Shown here piece by piece: positions 19,312 through 27,166 of a DNA stretch of 64,000 nt; the stretch's first letter is position 1, and each line of letters opens with the position of its first letter. Source of the stretch: Leptospira soteropolitanensis (lineage in GTDB: Bacteria > Spirochaetota > Leptospiria > Leptospirales > Leptospiraceae); assembly GCF_026151655.1 (NCBI RefSeq), contig NZ_JAMQPN010000002.1:434001-498000 (forward strand), read 5' to 3'. The notes under the pieces were generated by a model, which did no database searches, was not told where the DNA came from, and saw only the letters and a list, made by a program, of their open reading frames with translations. Both the position numbers and the translations under genes were made by a program.

Positions 19312-20330
19312 TTCATACTAGCAATATACCAACCTCTAATCATACCATTTCCATAACAATCAGGCTCTTTGTTATAACAAGAAACAGCTGCTTCATAAAA
19401 ATTCCAAATTAAAGCAGTTTTTTTATAGCCTACATCTTCCTCTGTAACTCGACTTTCATTAATTGGCCTAATATTAAAATCCCACATACCTAAAAATGGT
19501 TCATTTGTATTTGTGCTAAATTTCGCAGTCTCCCTTTCAGCCATTATACCATTCCAAAGTATTAAATTCTCGCAAGTAGCTTTATCTGCAGATTTTGAGC
19601 TACAAGCAACCTGAAGAAATTGTGACAAACTTTTCCTTCGTTCTCCCATACGCGATTGAGCATATGTATGTTTAAACTTAAATAAATAGTGATTAATTTT
19701 CCTTATACTTAATGCATTATTAGCCGTCCAACCCAATAAACCATTTTTTCCGATAGTATTATCCATTGTATTTCTTAGCTTAGAGTTATTACTCTTTTGT
19801 TGTTGATTCTTGCCGAACCCATATCCCAGTGCGAAACCCTGCTGCATAGATAGTCCTAAATTTTGGGCAGCGACAGCCCCCACTAAACCCCATGCCAGTG
19901 GCGTAGATATCTTATTCCCACTCCTATCTGCCCATTTCAACGGATTCCCTTCCACATACATCATCCGATTCATCCCTTGCGCTTTATCTGGAAACACCAT
20001 ACCATCGTTACTCACAAACCTGCCTAGAGCCGCATCGTAATACCTGGCCTTGTAATAATACAACCCGCTTTCCTGGTCTTCTTCTTGTCCCGTATATTTG
20101 AATTTAGTAATGTCTGGTCCCTACGAGTCCGTTCTAAATATCTCCCCATACGGTTTATACGTGATATGACTTTTACCACCTCTTTCCCCACCGGCAAGCA
20201 CATTCCCATGACCATCAGTGATCATAGTAATGCTACCCAAATGGTCTGGGTGGAAAAAATACATCCCTTCCACTCTGGCATTGCCTGTAGAAGTTCCCCC
20301 GCCTCCACTACCACCTTGCCCTGGTTCATC
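19305..20330 (-). pseudogene. Truncated Rhs protein with nonsense codon, copy 2
   Basis: The core segment is almost identical to copies 1 and 3, but at 20121-20123 the Tyr codon TAT of TDSYGPD is TAG, stopping the frame in the core. Downstream of this the frame is open to 19305 (253 codons), with core YYYKARYYDAALGRFVS and the junction WADRSGNK. A new tail of about 190 residues follows, rich in Ser, Lys and Asn. Upstream the homology to copy 1 stops near 20330, within the Gly-rich linker. Translation could restart at the ATG at 20063, but most of the core would be missing. Confidence 0.75.
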
Positions 20331-20340
20331 TCAAATTCTA

Positions 20341-20500
20341 TAACGACGAAAGATCACACTAAGGTAGAAATTTGAATGAAAGAACTCCCCATCAGGTTTT
20401 CCTCGATAGTATCCGAGAATTAGAAAAGGACGAAAATCAACAATCTAAACCAAGTTAAATGCTTGCGTAAAGTAATTACTGTATCTTTACAACTTAGGAA
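20341..20500. repeat. Rhs cassette 5' flank, partial copy 2
   Basis: Only the outer half of the flank seen at 17985 and 21832 is left here (GAACTCC, TCCTCGAT, GAGAATTAGAAAAGGA and a final TTACTGTAT). The inner half and palindromic element have been lost together with the 5' end of Rhs copy 2. Confidence 0.65.
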
Positions 20501-20506
20501 AATTTG

Positions 20507-20947
20507 CTAATACGCAATAACGCCATTCAAAGTATCTTTGCAATAATCTCTAAGACTTGTATTTACTTCATTAGGAAAATTCTGAACTTCTATTACAAGC
20601 AATACATCTTTAATACAACGAAATTGAATTGGAATATATGTATGACATCTATTTGGCATCTCGCTACCTTCATAGCCTGTAATTATTTTATTTCCATCCA
20701 ATGTCACATTTTTAAAAATATCTACGCAAATAGAATAGTTCGAACTATTGATATTACGTGAAATCATTGAAGAATAACTAAAGCGGTAATTCTGAAATGT
20801 AAATTTATCATTTTGATTCGCGAGTGCATCTATTAAAACAAGATTATACAAAATCGAATTTTTATATCCATCTTTATAATTAGAATTTGTATCGCATGAT
20901 AGAAAAATAATAAAAAATAATGAATTTACAATACTAAGGAGTTTCAC
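20507..20947 (-). CDS. Lipoprotein, candidate immunity protein of Rhs copy 3
   Basis: From the GTG at 20947 the product has 146 residues with a signal and lipobox (LLSIVNSLFFIIFLSC, Cys near 18). The mature part is Asn/Tyr-rich with four cysteines. The start lies 14 bases inside the end of Rhs copy 3 in another frame; an ATG 9 bases earlier is also possible. I see no match to the other lipoproteins, as expected if each pairs with a different toxin tail. Function is inferred from position. Confidence 0.65.
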   Translation of the reverse strand: MKLLSIVNSLFFIIFLSCDTNSNYKDGYKNSILYNLVLIDALANQNDKFTFQNYRFSYSSMISRNINSSNYSICVDIFKNVTLDGNKIITGYEGSEMPNRCHTYIPIQFRCIKDVLLVIEVQNFPNEVNTSLRDYCKDTLNGVIAY

Positions 20948-21848
20948 ATAAACCATCCGCACCCAATAAATCTTCTGTACAATTATTTCCAATTGAATCT
21001 GTGCAAATTCCAAGATCATTGCAATTACCATCCTCTGGCAAAGCAGGCAAAGTGGGAAAACTAGGTATATTCGATGAACTTATAACAATTCCCTTACAAA
21101 GACTAAAAGCAATGACTGCCATACCAATATGTCGTTCTGTTCTTTTATATTCGTTTGACTCTTTACTTCTGTTTTTTGCACGTCCAGTTCGTGTACTTGG
21201 GTGTTGCATTCTTTTTATTGAATCCTGCCATACTTTTGTTGTCAATCTTCCTATATCTCCTTTTTCAATTTGTGAATGCATATTTGACAAGCCAAAAAAT
21301 TTGTCTAAATCATTTCCCTTATTTCTTGAGAAGTTACCACCACTGGCAAGCCATCTAGCACCACCATCAATATTTCGCCCTATCACTCTAGCAGCCGCAA
21401 CTGTATGTCTTATCATTTGATTAATCATATGCATCTTTGGATTATGCCCGGTAATATCGACAAAGGCTACCGGATTCCCTTCCACATACATCATTCGGTT
21501 CATCCCTTGTGCTTTATCAGGAAATACCATACCATCGTTACTCACAAACCTGCCTAGAGCCGCATCGTAATACCTGGCCTTGTAATAATACAACCCACTT
21601 TCCTGGTCTTCCTCTTGTCCCGTATATTTGAATTTAGTAATGTCTGGTCCATACGAGTCCGTTCGGAATATCTCCCCATACGGTTTATACGTGATATGAC
21701 TTTTACCGCCTCTTTCCCCACCGGCAAGCACATTCCCATGACCATCGGTAATCATGGTAATACTACCCAAATGGTCCGGATGGTAAAAATACATCCCTTC
21801 CACTCTGGCGTTGTGGGTCGTAGTCTTTTTTGGGCGAGTCCCGAACAT
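20934..21848 (-). CDS. Truncated Rhs protein, core plus C-terminal domain, copy 3
   Basis: The 304-residue frame begins MFGTRP like copy 1 but jumps after seven residues to the core (NARVEGMYFYHPDHLGS), lacking about 190 residues found in copy 1. The core runs to about residue 125 (GRFVSNDGMVF, MNRMMYVEGNP), then the junction DITGHNP leads into a tail of about 175 residues that differs from copies 1 and 2. The tail ends in a Cys-containing segment (CNDLGICTDS). Toxin activity is likely by family but unproven, and I do not recognise the domain. Confidence 0.8.
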   Translation of the reverse strand: MFGTRPKKTTTHNARVEGMYFYHPDHLGSITMITDGHGNVLAGGERGGKSHITYKPYGEIFRTDSYGPDITKFKYTGQEEDQESGLYYYKARYYDAALGRFVSNDGMVFPDKAQGMNRMMYVEGNPVAFVDITGHNPKMHMINQMIRHTVAAARVIGRNIDGGARWLASGGNFSRNKGNDLDKFFGLSNMHSQIEKGDIGRLTTKVWQDSIKRMQHPSTRTGRAKNRSKESNEYKRTERHIGMAVIAFSLCKGIVISSSNIPSFPTLPALPEDGNCNDLGICTDSIGNNCTEDLLGADGLCETP

Positions 21849-22197
21849 GGAACCAAGTCTACAACATATCTAACGTTTGGCGATCACTTTTCCCGTGTTC
21901 GTCGGGATCAGGCTACTTTGGGGTCCTGAGTTCGCTCCCGTCCTGCGGACCAAGCCCGACGTATCCTTCTCGTGGGAAAAACGATTTTTTATAAATGGTT
22001 GATGAGATGGAAAAATATTTTCAGGTTATCAAAAGTCCTATTTCAACAAAGAAATCTCACCAGGAAAGTACAGGAATGGCAGAACTCCTTATCAATTTTT
22101 CCTCGATGGATTCCTAGAATTAGAAAAGGAAGAAAATCGATAACCTAACACTAGCTAGATAATTTCACAAAGTGAATTACTGTATATATACAATAGA
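21832..22197. repeat. Rhs cassette 5' flank, copy 3
   Basis: This is a near-complete second copy of the flank at 17985-18345, with the same order of blocks next to the same MFGTRP start, and ends close to the lipoprotein gene at 22199. Palindromic element copy D lies within it. Confidence 0.8.
21913..21977 (+). repeat. Dispersed GC-rich palindromic repeat, copy D
   Basis: This copy matches copy C except that the first arm reads GTCCTGAGTTCG, so the hairpin is weaker. It keeps CTCCCGTCCTGCGGACCAAG and CGTATCCTTCTCG. Confidence 0.75.
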
Positions 22198-22198
22198 T

Positions 22199-22441
22199 CT
22201 ATAAACTTCGATTTTTAGTTCCAAACCTTTTTGCATTAATCATACATCCGCCGTAGATTCCCACATAATAAAATCTTTCTTCATTAAATGCTTGTATGCT
22301 TTCACCCTCTCTCTGTTCCAATAGAAGGGGTGCCAATAATAAGTATGCACATTCTTTTTCCATGACATCCTTCGGACGTCCACAAGAAATTACAGTCATA
22401 ATCAGTGCGAATATAGTTATTTCCTTAATAATGAAATTCAC
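22199..22441 (-). CDS. Small lipoprotein after the metallopeptidase-type domain
   Basis: The 80-residue product starts at a GTG that overlaps the stop of the upstream gene (GTGA, 22438-22441). It has a signal with lipobox (IFALIMTVISC, Cys20) and the motif pair ECAYLLLAPL and GCMINAKRFG shared with the lipoprotein at 15672. Coupling to a HExxH-domain gene in both places supports a toxin-partner pair. I infer an immunity role. Confidence 0.7.
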   Translation of the reverse strand: MNFIIKEITIFALIMTVISCGRPKDVMEKECAYLLLAPLLLEQREGESIQAFNEERFYYVGIYGGCMINAKRFGTKNRSL

Positions 22442-22929
22442 GGCATATAACCCAGATAAATGAAAAGTGTCATGGCTTGTCGACTATTGTAATCATAAGA
22501 TGCACCTGGCCTAAATGCTAAAGCGAAACCCGAAAGCATCCTGTTTGTATAAGTTGCATTGTATGCAAATGTACCACCACGAAGGTCAGCATCATTTTCT
22601 CCGACGCCACCACCTCCAGCCGGTGATGATCCTAATACAGATAAATACCGATAAGGCCCCCATTCCTTATATTGTTGCAAGTGCGCTGTTTCATGTCTTA
22701 ATGTAGATTCATCAGTTCCTCTGGTAACGGCAAATTGACCTATGGTAACCCCTGGACCCTCAGAGTTTGGCATCAGCGGACCACCTTGGACTACATATCC
22801 CCCATTTACTTTCTTAACTTTGTATCACGTTGCATCAGTTTTCCAGCTCCATAATTTAACAACGCCCATGTGGCTCCTACGTAATTTCTGCCTTACCATT
22901 TCTAAAGGAATTCTAATGATTTTAGACAT
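22438..22929 (-). pseudogene. HExxH metallopeptidase-like toxin-type domain, interrupted by TGA
   Basis: From the ATG at 22929 the frame encodes 34 residues (MSKIIRIPLEMVRQK and on), hits TGA at 22825-22827, and stays open in the same frame for the rest. After the stop it gives NGGYVVQGGPLMPNSEGPG, then RHETAHLQQYKEWG, a zinc-protease-type HExxH. A Gly-rich loop and a hydrophobic end follow. A second in-frame ATG at 22773 could still give 111 residues including the HExxH. The TGA probably replaced a Trp or Arg codon. No Rhs core is attached, so it is an orphan tip. Its tail is paralogous to the relic at 15902. Confidence 0.6.
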
Positions 22930-22991
22930 AACTCATCAGGCCATCTATTGTTATTTTAAAAAGGAATAGTCTCGCGCAAAATCTACCAAAT

Positions 22992-23273
22992 TTATAACCT
23001 TGGTCCTGGATCACCCTTTCTTTCTGCATTATCAAGACACATTAAATAACCGGTCAAATACCCTGTTACCATCCGGTTCAGTTCTTCATTTGTAAGACCC
23101 GCTGCTCCCACTAACAACGGAGCTTCTTTTGTGTAAAACTCTTTACAGGACGCACGCATACCAGAAATGCTAGGAGAAAAACAATGCAAATTAGAGATCA
23201 AGATTATCAACCTACAAAATTTCTTAATTCCAACTATACAAGCCGATATACCAGTTTTTTTCATAAGTTCCAT
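22992..23273 (-). CDS. Small putative lipoprotein
   Basis: The 93-residue frame has a hydrophobic stretch ending in a Cys (LIILISNLHC, near residue 31) and the mature segment KEAPLL...GYLMCLDNAERKG, which distantly recalls the lipoproteins at 22199 and 15672 (APLL, then GCM-x-NAKRFG). The start is uncertain; MKKTG at residue 4 is the best candidate. It is the second of two lipoprotein genes with no Rhs core next to them. Confidence 0.5.
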   Translation of the reverse strand: MELMKKTGISACIVGIKKFCRLIILISNLHCFSPSISGMRASCKEFYTKEAPLLVGAAGLTNEELNRMVTGYLTGYLMCLDNAERKGDPGPRL

Positions 23274-23300
23274 AGCAAATCACTCCCGATTTATCAGAAG

Positions 23301-23741
23301 TTAACGATTGCAAAAATCTCCTTGCAGGAAATTTTGATGGCTGGTCATACATGCTTTCTTGGGGGAACAATGCATCGCATAGGCTACGCTATGTGAAACT
23401 AAAAAATCCGAATATTGATTCCCACATGGAACTGCCAATATAGATCTAAAACAAAAACCAGCATCATCCTTTCTTACAAAGCTTGGTCCAGAAAAGGATA
23501 AAATCTCAGAAGACTTGGCAGCTCCTGATACCAAAATACCCAACAAACCTTGATCATTTGCCGATTTTTCTGTTTCTAGCGTGTTGGCTGAGTTGGTAGC
23601 ATAAATCCTTCCACATTCGATGGCTTTTAAGTAAAAATAAGATTCTGCCTGGCTTTTAAAATTTTCGTAAGGTAGGACAGAGGGGCCACCGATTCCATTA
23701 CAACCAAATACGAAAACCAAACTAAATATAAACTTTTTCAA
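23301..23741 (-). CDS. Lipoprotein with conserved cysteines, paralogue of 16039
   Basis: The 146-residue protein begins MKKFIFSLVFVFGC (lipobox Cys14) and shares the C-terminal Cys motif CSPKKACMTSHQN with the lipoprotein following Rhs copy 1. The mature part has a Cys pair near 45 and 100 like its paralogue. No toxin-tip gene now precedes it, so it may be an orphan immunity gene kept after its partner was lost. It ends 27 bases before the gene at 22992. Confidence 0.65.
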   Translation of the reverse strand: MKKFIFSLVFVFGCNGIGGPSVLPYENFKSQAESYFYLKAIECGRIYATNSANTLETEKSANDQGLLGILVSGAAKSSEILSFSGPSFVRKDDAGFCFRSILAVPCGNQYSDFLVSHSVAYAMHCSPKKACMTSHQNFLQGDFCNR

Positions 23742-24246
23742 AAAATAAAAGTTCCTATAGGAAACAAACTTAACAATATGACTGCGGTTTGGCGATTATT
23801 TTTTATCAATTTTTGCACTGGTTATAAAGCGTTAACCATAATATACAAGTATTCTGTTTTTCATAAATTTCCTTTCAAAAGGGCATATTTAGAATCCCTA
23901 ATATTGTTTCGTCAAAGCCCCAAAATTAAATCGGATTTCTTCAGTTCATCTTGAATGTGCAAAAAATTCCGTATACTTAATGCAAAATTCTATTAATATC
24001 TTTCATTTTTTCGAATTTTACACTTTTTCAAAGCAAATAAAACTAAATCAATGATCAGAAGGATTCTAAAAAAGACCAAATCCAAAAGAACCAAGCTAAC
24101 GAGTGTAAAATACTTAGCTTTTCCATTCTTAGAATGTATCTAAAAAAAACTTAGGAGATTCTTGTATTGATCAAAACTTGCGATTGCCAACCGCTTAAAT
24201 TTTCTTTCCTGATTTAGCAAAAAGGGGAAAATGCCCTAGATAGCCA
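23742..24246. other. 505-base gap without a supported gene
   Basis: This AT-rich gap between the Rhs array and the PAS gene holds no reading frame I can support. A short TTTGGCGAT near 23791 recalls the Rhs flank repeat, but the similarity does not extend. Confidence 0.6.
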
Positions 24247-25251
24247 ATGTTTCCCGAAGATTCCTCTAATTACGCACAAATGATCTTAGATAATTCTACC
24301 GATGCCATTGTGCTTATGGGACTTGATTATTCGGTTCTTGCCTTTAACCAGAATTTGAAAGAAACCATCCTTGCCTATTCTGGAAAAACGATTAAAATTG
24401 GAGATGATTATCGAGAATTTGTTACAGCAGGTGACAAAGAGGTATTTTTCGAACTATTTCAAAAGTCTCTTTTAGGACAAAGTGTAACCATAGAAAGAAT
24501 CGCAAGTATCAATGCTATATCCATTTGGTTCGAATACAAAATGAATCCCACCTATGATAAAGATAAGAAACTAATGGGCGTTTGTCTTAGGGGAAAAAAT
24601 ATTGATGTTAGAAAAAAAATGGAAATTGCCCTTTCCGAAAGCGAACAAAAATTTCGAAACTTAATTGAATCGGCACCGAATGCGATCCTCATTGTCGACC
24701 GCGAAGGAAAAATCATCCATTGTAATTTAGAAACAGAAAATACCTTTGGATTTTCAAGAGAAGAGCTCACAAACCAACCAGTAGAACTTCTTGTTCCCAT
24801 GCACCACAGAAAAGGACATGATAGATTACTTGAAGGTTACTTCCAAGCTCCAAAACCGATGCGAATAGGAAAAAACCAAGTAACCTCAGCAGTCAAAAAG
24901 GATGGAACGGAAATCCAAGTAGAAGTCAGCCTAAATAGTTTTGTTGTCAACCAAACCAATTATGTTTCAGCCATCATCGTGGACATTACAGAAAAGGTTT
25001 TAGCTGATAATAAAATTCAAAAACAAATTTTCGAATTAAAAGAAATAGCAAGAATCCAATCACATGAAATACGTAGTCCACTTGCCAATATCTTAGGCCT
25101 TATCAATCTCTTGGAATCTGGATTGGCTACTGATACCACTAACGAAATATATACCTATTTAAAACAATCGGCAAAGGAATTAGACAATCTAGTTTGCGAA
25201 ATTGTAAATAGAACTGCCGTTAGTTTACAAGAGGAAAAAGAAAAACTTTAA
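24247..25251 (+). CDS. PAS-PAS-DHp protein lacking an ATPase domain
   Basis: The 334-residue protein has two PAS domains (about 8-120 and 130-250; second with FRNLIESAPNAILIVDREG) and then a histidine-kinase-type dimerisation helix with the phospho-acceptor motif SHEIRSPLANILGLI (His at about residue 275). It ends about 60 residues later with no HATPase domain, at a normal stop codon followed by unrelated DNA. It cannot autophosphorylate alone. It might be phosphorylated in trans or act as a sensor partner; this is inference. Confidence 0.8.
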   Translation: MFPEDSSNYAQMILDNSTDAIVLMGLDYSVLAFNQNLKETILAYSGKTIKIGDDYREFVTAGDKEVFFELFQKSLLGQSVTIERIASINAISIWFEYKMNPTYDKDKKLMGVCLRGKNIDVRKKMEIALSESEQKFRNLIESAPNAILIVDREGKIIHCNLETENTFGFSREELTNQPVELLVPMHHRKGHDRLLEGYFQAPKPMRIGKNQVTSAVKKDGTEIQVEVSLNSFVVNQTNYVSAIIVDITEKVLADNKIQKQIFELKEIARIQSHEIRSPLANILGLINLLESGLATDTTNEIYTYLKQSAKELDNLVCEIVNRTAVSLQEEKEKL

Positions 25252-25272
25252 TCGAATAGCAGATAGCGCGGT

Positions 25273-25289
25273 CGCCTCAAGGCGAGGCG
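25273..25289. repeat. GC-rich hairpin between convergent genes
   Basis: CGCCTC and GAGGCG form a perfect 6-base stem with a 5-base loop in the 47 bases between two convergent genes. Runs of A or T are placed badly for a classic terminator on either strand (an A-run follows on plus). It may be a bidirectional stabilising hairpin. Confidence 0.4.
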
Positions 25290-25298
25290 CCCAAAAAA

Positions 25299-27104
25299 TC
25301 ATACGATTTGAAAAAAACCAATCCCTTTTTTGAGATTATCCGCTTGTTCTGCGAGTGTTAAACAGAGTTTATCGATTTCGCCGACAAATTGATTTAGATA
25401 TTCTGTTCCCTCTGAAATGGTAGAAATACTTTTTGACAACTCAAAAGAAGTGCGTGCTTGTTCCTCCGTATTTTGTTCAATCTCTAAAGCGGAACGTGTT
25501 AAGTTTGAAAATCCGTCTTTTACATCTTTAGCGATTAACATCTGTTTTCTTGTCATTTCAGAGGAAGTTTGGATCAAATGAACCGCTATCTCTACTGCAC
25601 TACCAATTTGTGAAAATGTTTTTTCGGTATTGGAAACAGCAGCTCTTCCGAGTTTGGAAGCCTCGTATGCTTTATCAACTGCCTCTAAAATTCGTTTTGT
25701 ATTTTGCAGTGTTTGTTCGCCCAGTTTAGAAATTTCACTGGCAACGACAGCAAAACCTCTACCTGCCTCTCCCGCCCTAGCCGCTTCAATAGATGCATTC
25801 AAAGACAAAAGTCCTATTTTATCGGAAATATCACTAATCACCTGTATAACATCTGCAGTATGTTCTACACTAGTTTCGATTTCCTCCATAGCCAGAAGTG
25901 TTGACTTTAATGTGTTTTGACCAGAAACTATTTCTTCTTCCATTTTTTTGGTTTCGGATTCGGTCCTCTCCATAGAAGAATGCACTTCCACTAACACAGA
26001 TTCCATTTCCACAAGAGATTGGAGCGCTTCTCCTGTAATTTTATTTTGTGTTTTTGCCCCTACCGCCGTTGAACGTATGCTTGCCGACATCTCCTCAATA
26101 CCAGCAGACATTTGTTCTGTTGAAGAGGCTTGTTCCATCATAGATTGAGACAAACCTTGTGTTTGTGTCGAAATGACTTTCGAATCATTACTCACTCGTT
26201 CCGATTCTTTAATCACCCCTGCGGTAATTTTTCGAATACTATCAATGAAGGAATTGAGAGAAATTGTCCCAAGACCCAACTCATCTGTGGATATCATAGG
26301 AACATGATCACGTAGATCTCCCGTTGCTAAAGCTTTATAGCGGTTTACCATTTCCACAGTATTCATTTTCAATGCACGAACAAATAGTGAGGTCAAAATA
26401 TAAATCGCAATACAAATAAATAAAGCAAGAAGACCGATCGTTAACTCCGCATTTTTTAATTGAATGATACCAGTGACTTGTGCCCCGAGCAAATACCCAA
26501 GGGTAGTCATACTCATACTAAATACGGCAAGCATTGTAAAAAAAACTCGAGGGAAAATGCCAATTTTGGGAATGTTTTCAATATCCAAAGGAAGTCTTTT
26601 TATATCAGGTAAAGATAAAACAGGTGCTAATCGTAACTCTGTAAGAAAAAAATGAGAAACACCTAATACCGGATAAATAATCACAGGTAAGATCATATAG
26701 GGAATGAGTTCGATAAGTGTAGGTGTGAAAAATAAAAAAGTAACCAATGCTGCGGATGGAATACCGAGCGACCATTGTACCAAAAAATATCCAAGATTGT
26801 TCCTTGGAAACTTAAGAAGTCTCGTTTTAATTTCCTTTTTCTCTTCCAATGTTTTTTTCGAAAAATACATTGGTTTTGTTTCTAGAATTAACCTACGCAA
26901 ACGAAAAAATCGAATGGTTGGAATGATATAGGATACAGTGAGGGCGATAGTGGCACCAATGACTACATAGATCGCCTTTTCAAAGTTATACTCTCCTCCA
27001 GAAACGATAAACAAAACAGCAATCGGCACTGCAAGTATAGAAGTGAGTAGCTCTAAACCTAATGTTAATCGCCAACAAATCGAGTTTGTTTCCTTTTCAT
27101 CCAT
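25299..27104 (-). CDS. Methyl-accepting chemotaxis-type protein
   Basis: The 601-residue protein starts at the ATG at 27104, preceded by AAAGGAA; the longer frame to 27200 would overlap the cyclase gene. The N-terminal half has about six hydrophobic segments (about 15-245). A HAMP-like linker follows ([16 protein letters not shown], about 255-300), then a signalling domain with the tip segment [20 protein letters not shown] and [15 protein letters not shown] (about 435-480). It probably signals to CheA/CheW. No periplasmic ligand domain of usual size is visible, so it may sense through the membrane segments. Confidence 0.88.
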   Translation of the reverse strand: MDEKETNSICWRLTLGLELLTSILAVPIAVLFIVSGGEYNFEKAIYVVIGATIALTVSYIIPTIRFFRLRRLILETKPMYFSKKTLEEKKEIKTRLLKFPRNNLGYFLVQWSLGIPSAALVTFLFFTPTLIELIPYMILPVIIYPVLGVSHFFLTELRLAPVLSLPDIKRLPLDIENIPKIGIFPRVFFTMLAVFSMSMTTLGYLLGAQVTGIIQLKNAELTIGLLALFICIAIYILTSLFVRALKMNTVEMVNRYKALATGDLRDHVPMISTDELGLGTISLNSFIDSIRKITAGVIKESERVSNDSKVISTQTQGLSQSMMEQASSTEQMSAGIEEMSASIRSTAVGAKTQNKITGEALQSLVEMESVLVEVHSSMERTESETKKMEEEIVSGQNTLKSTLLAMEEIETSVEHTADVIQVISDISDKIGLLSLNASIEAARAGEAGRGFAVVASEISKLGEQTLQNTKRILEAVDKAYEASKLGRAAVSNTEKTFSQIGSAVEIAVHLIQTSSEMTRKQMLIAKDVKDGFSNLTRSALEIEQNTEEQARTSFELSKSISTISEGTEYLNQFVGEIDKLCLTLAEQADNLKKGIGFFQIV

Positions 27105-27166
27105 TGTGCTAATTTCCTTTTCAAATCTTAGTTCTTTTCTATTTATTTTTTTTAGAACGATTCTAT

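Noticed and set aside
25260..25298. Hairpin as rho-independent terminator
   Set aside because: The stem is GC-rich, but the A/T runs are on the wrong side for both strands.
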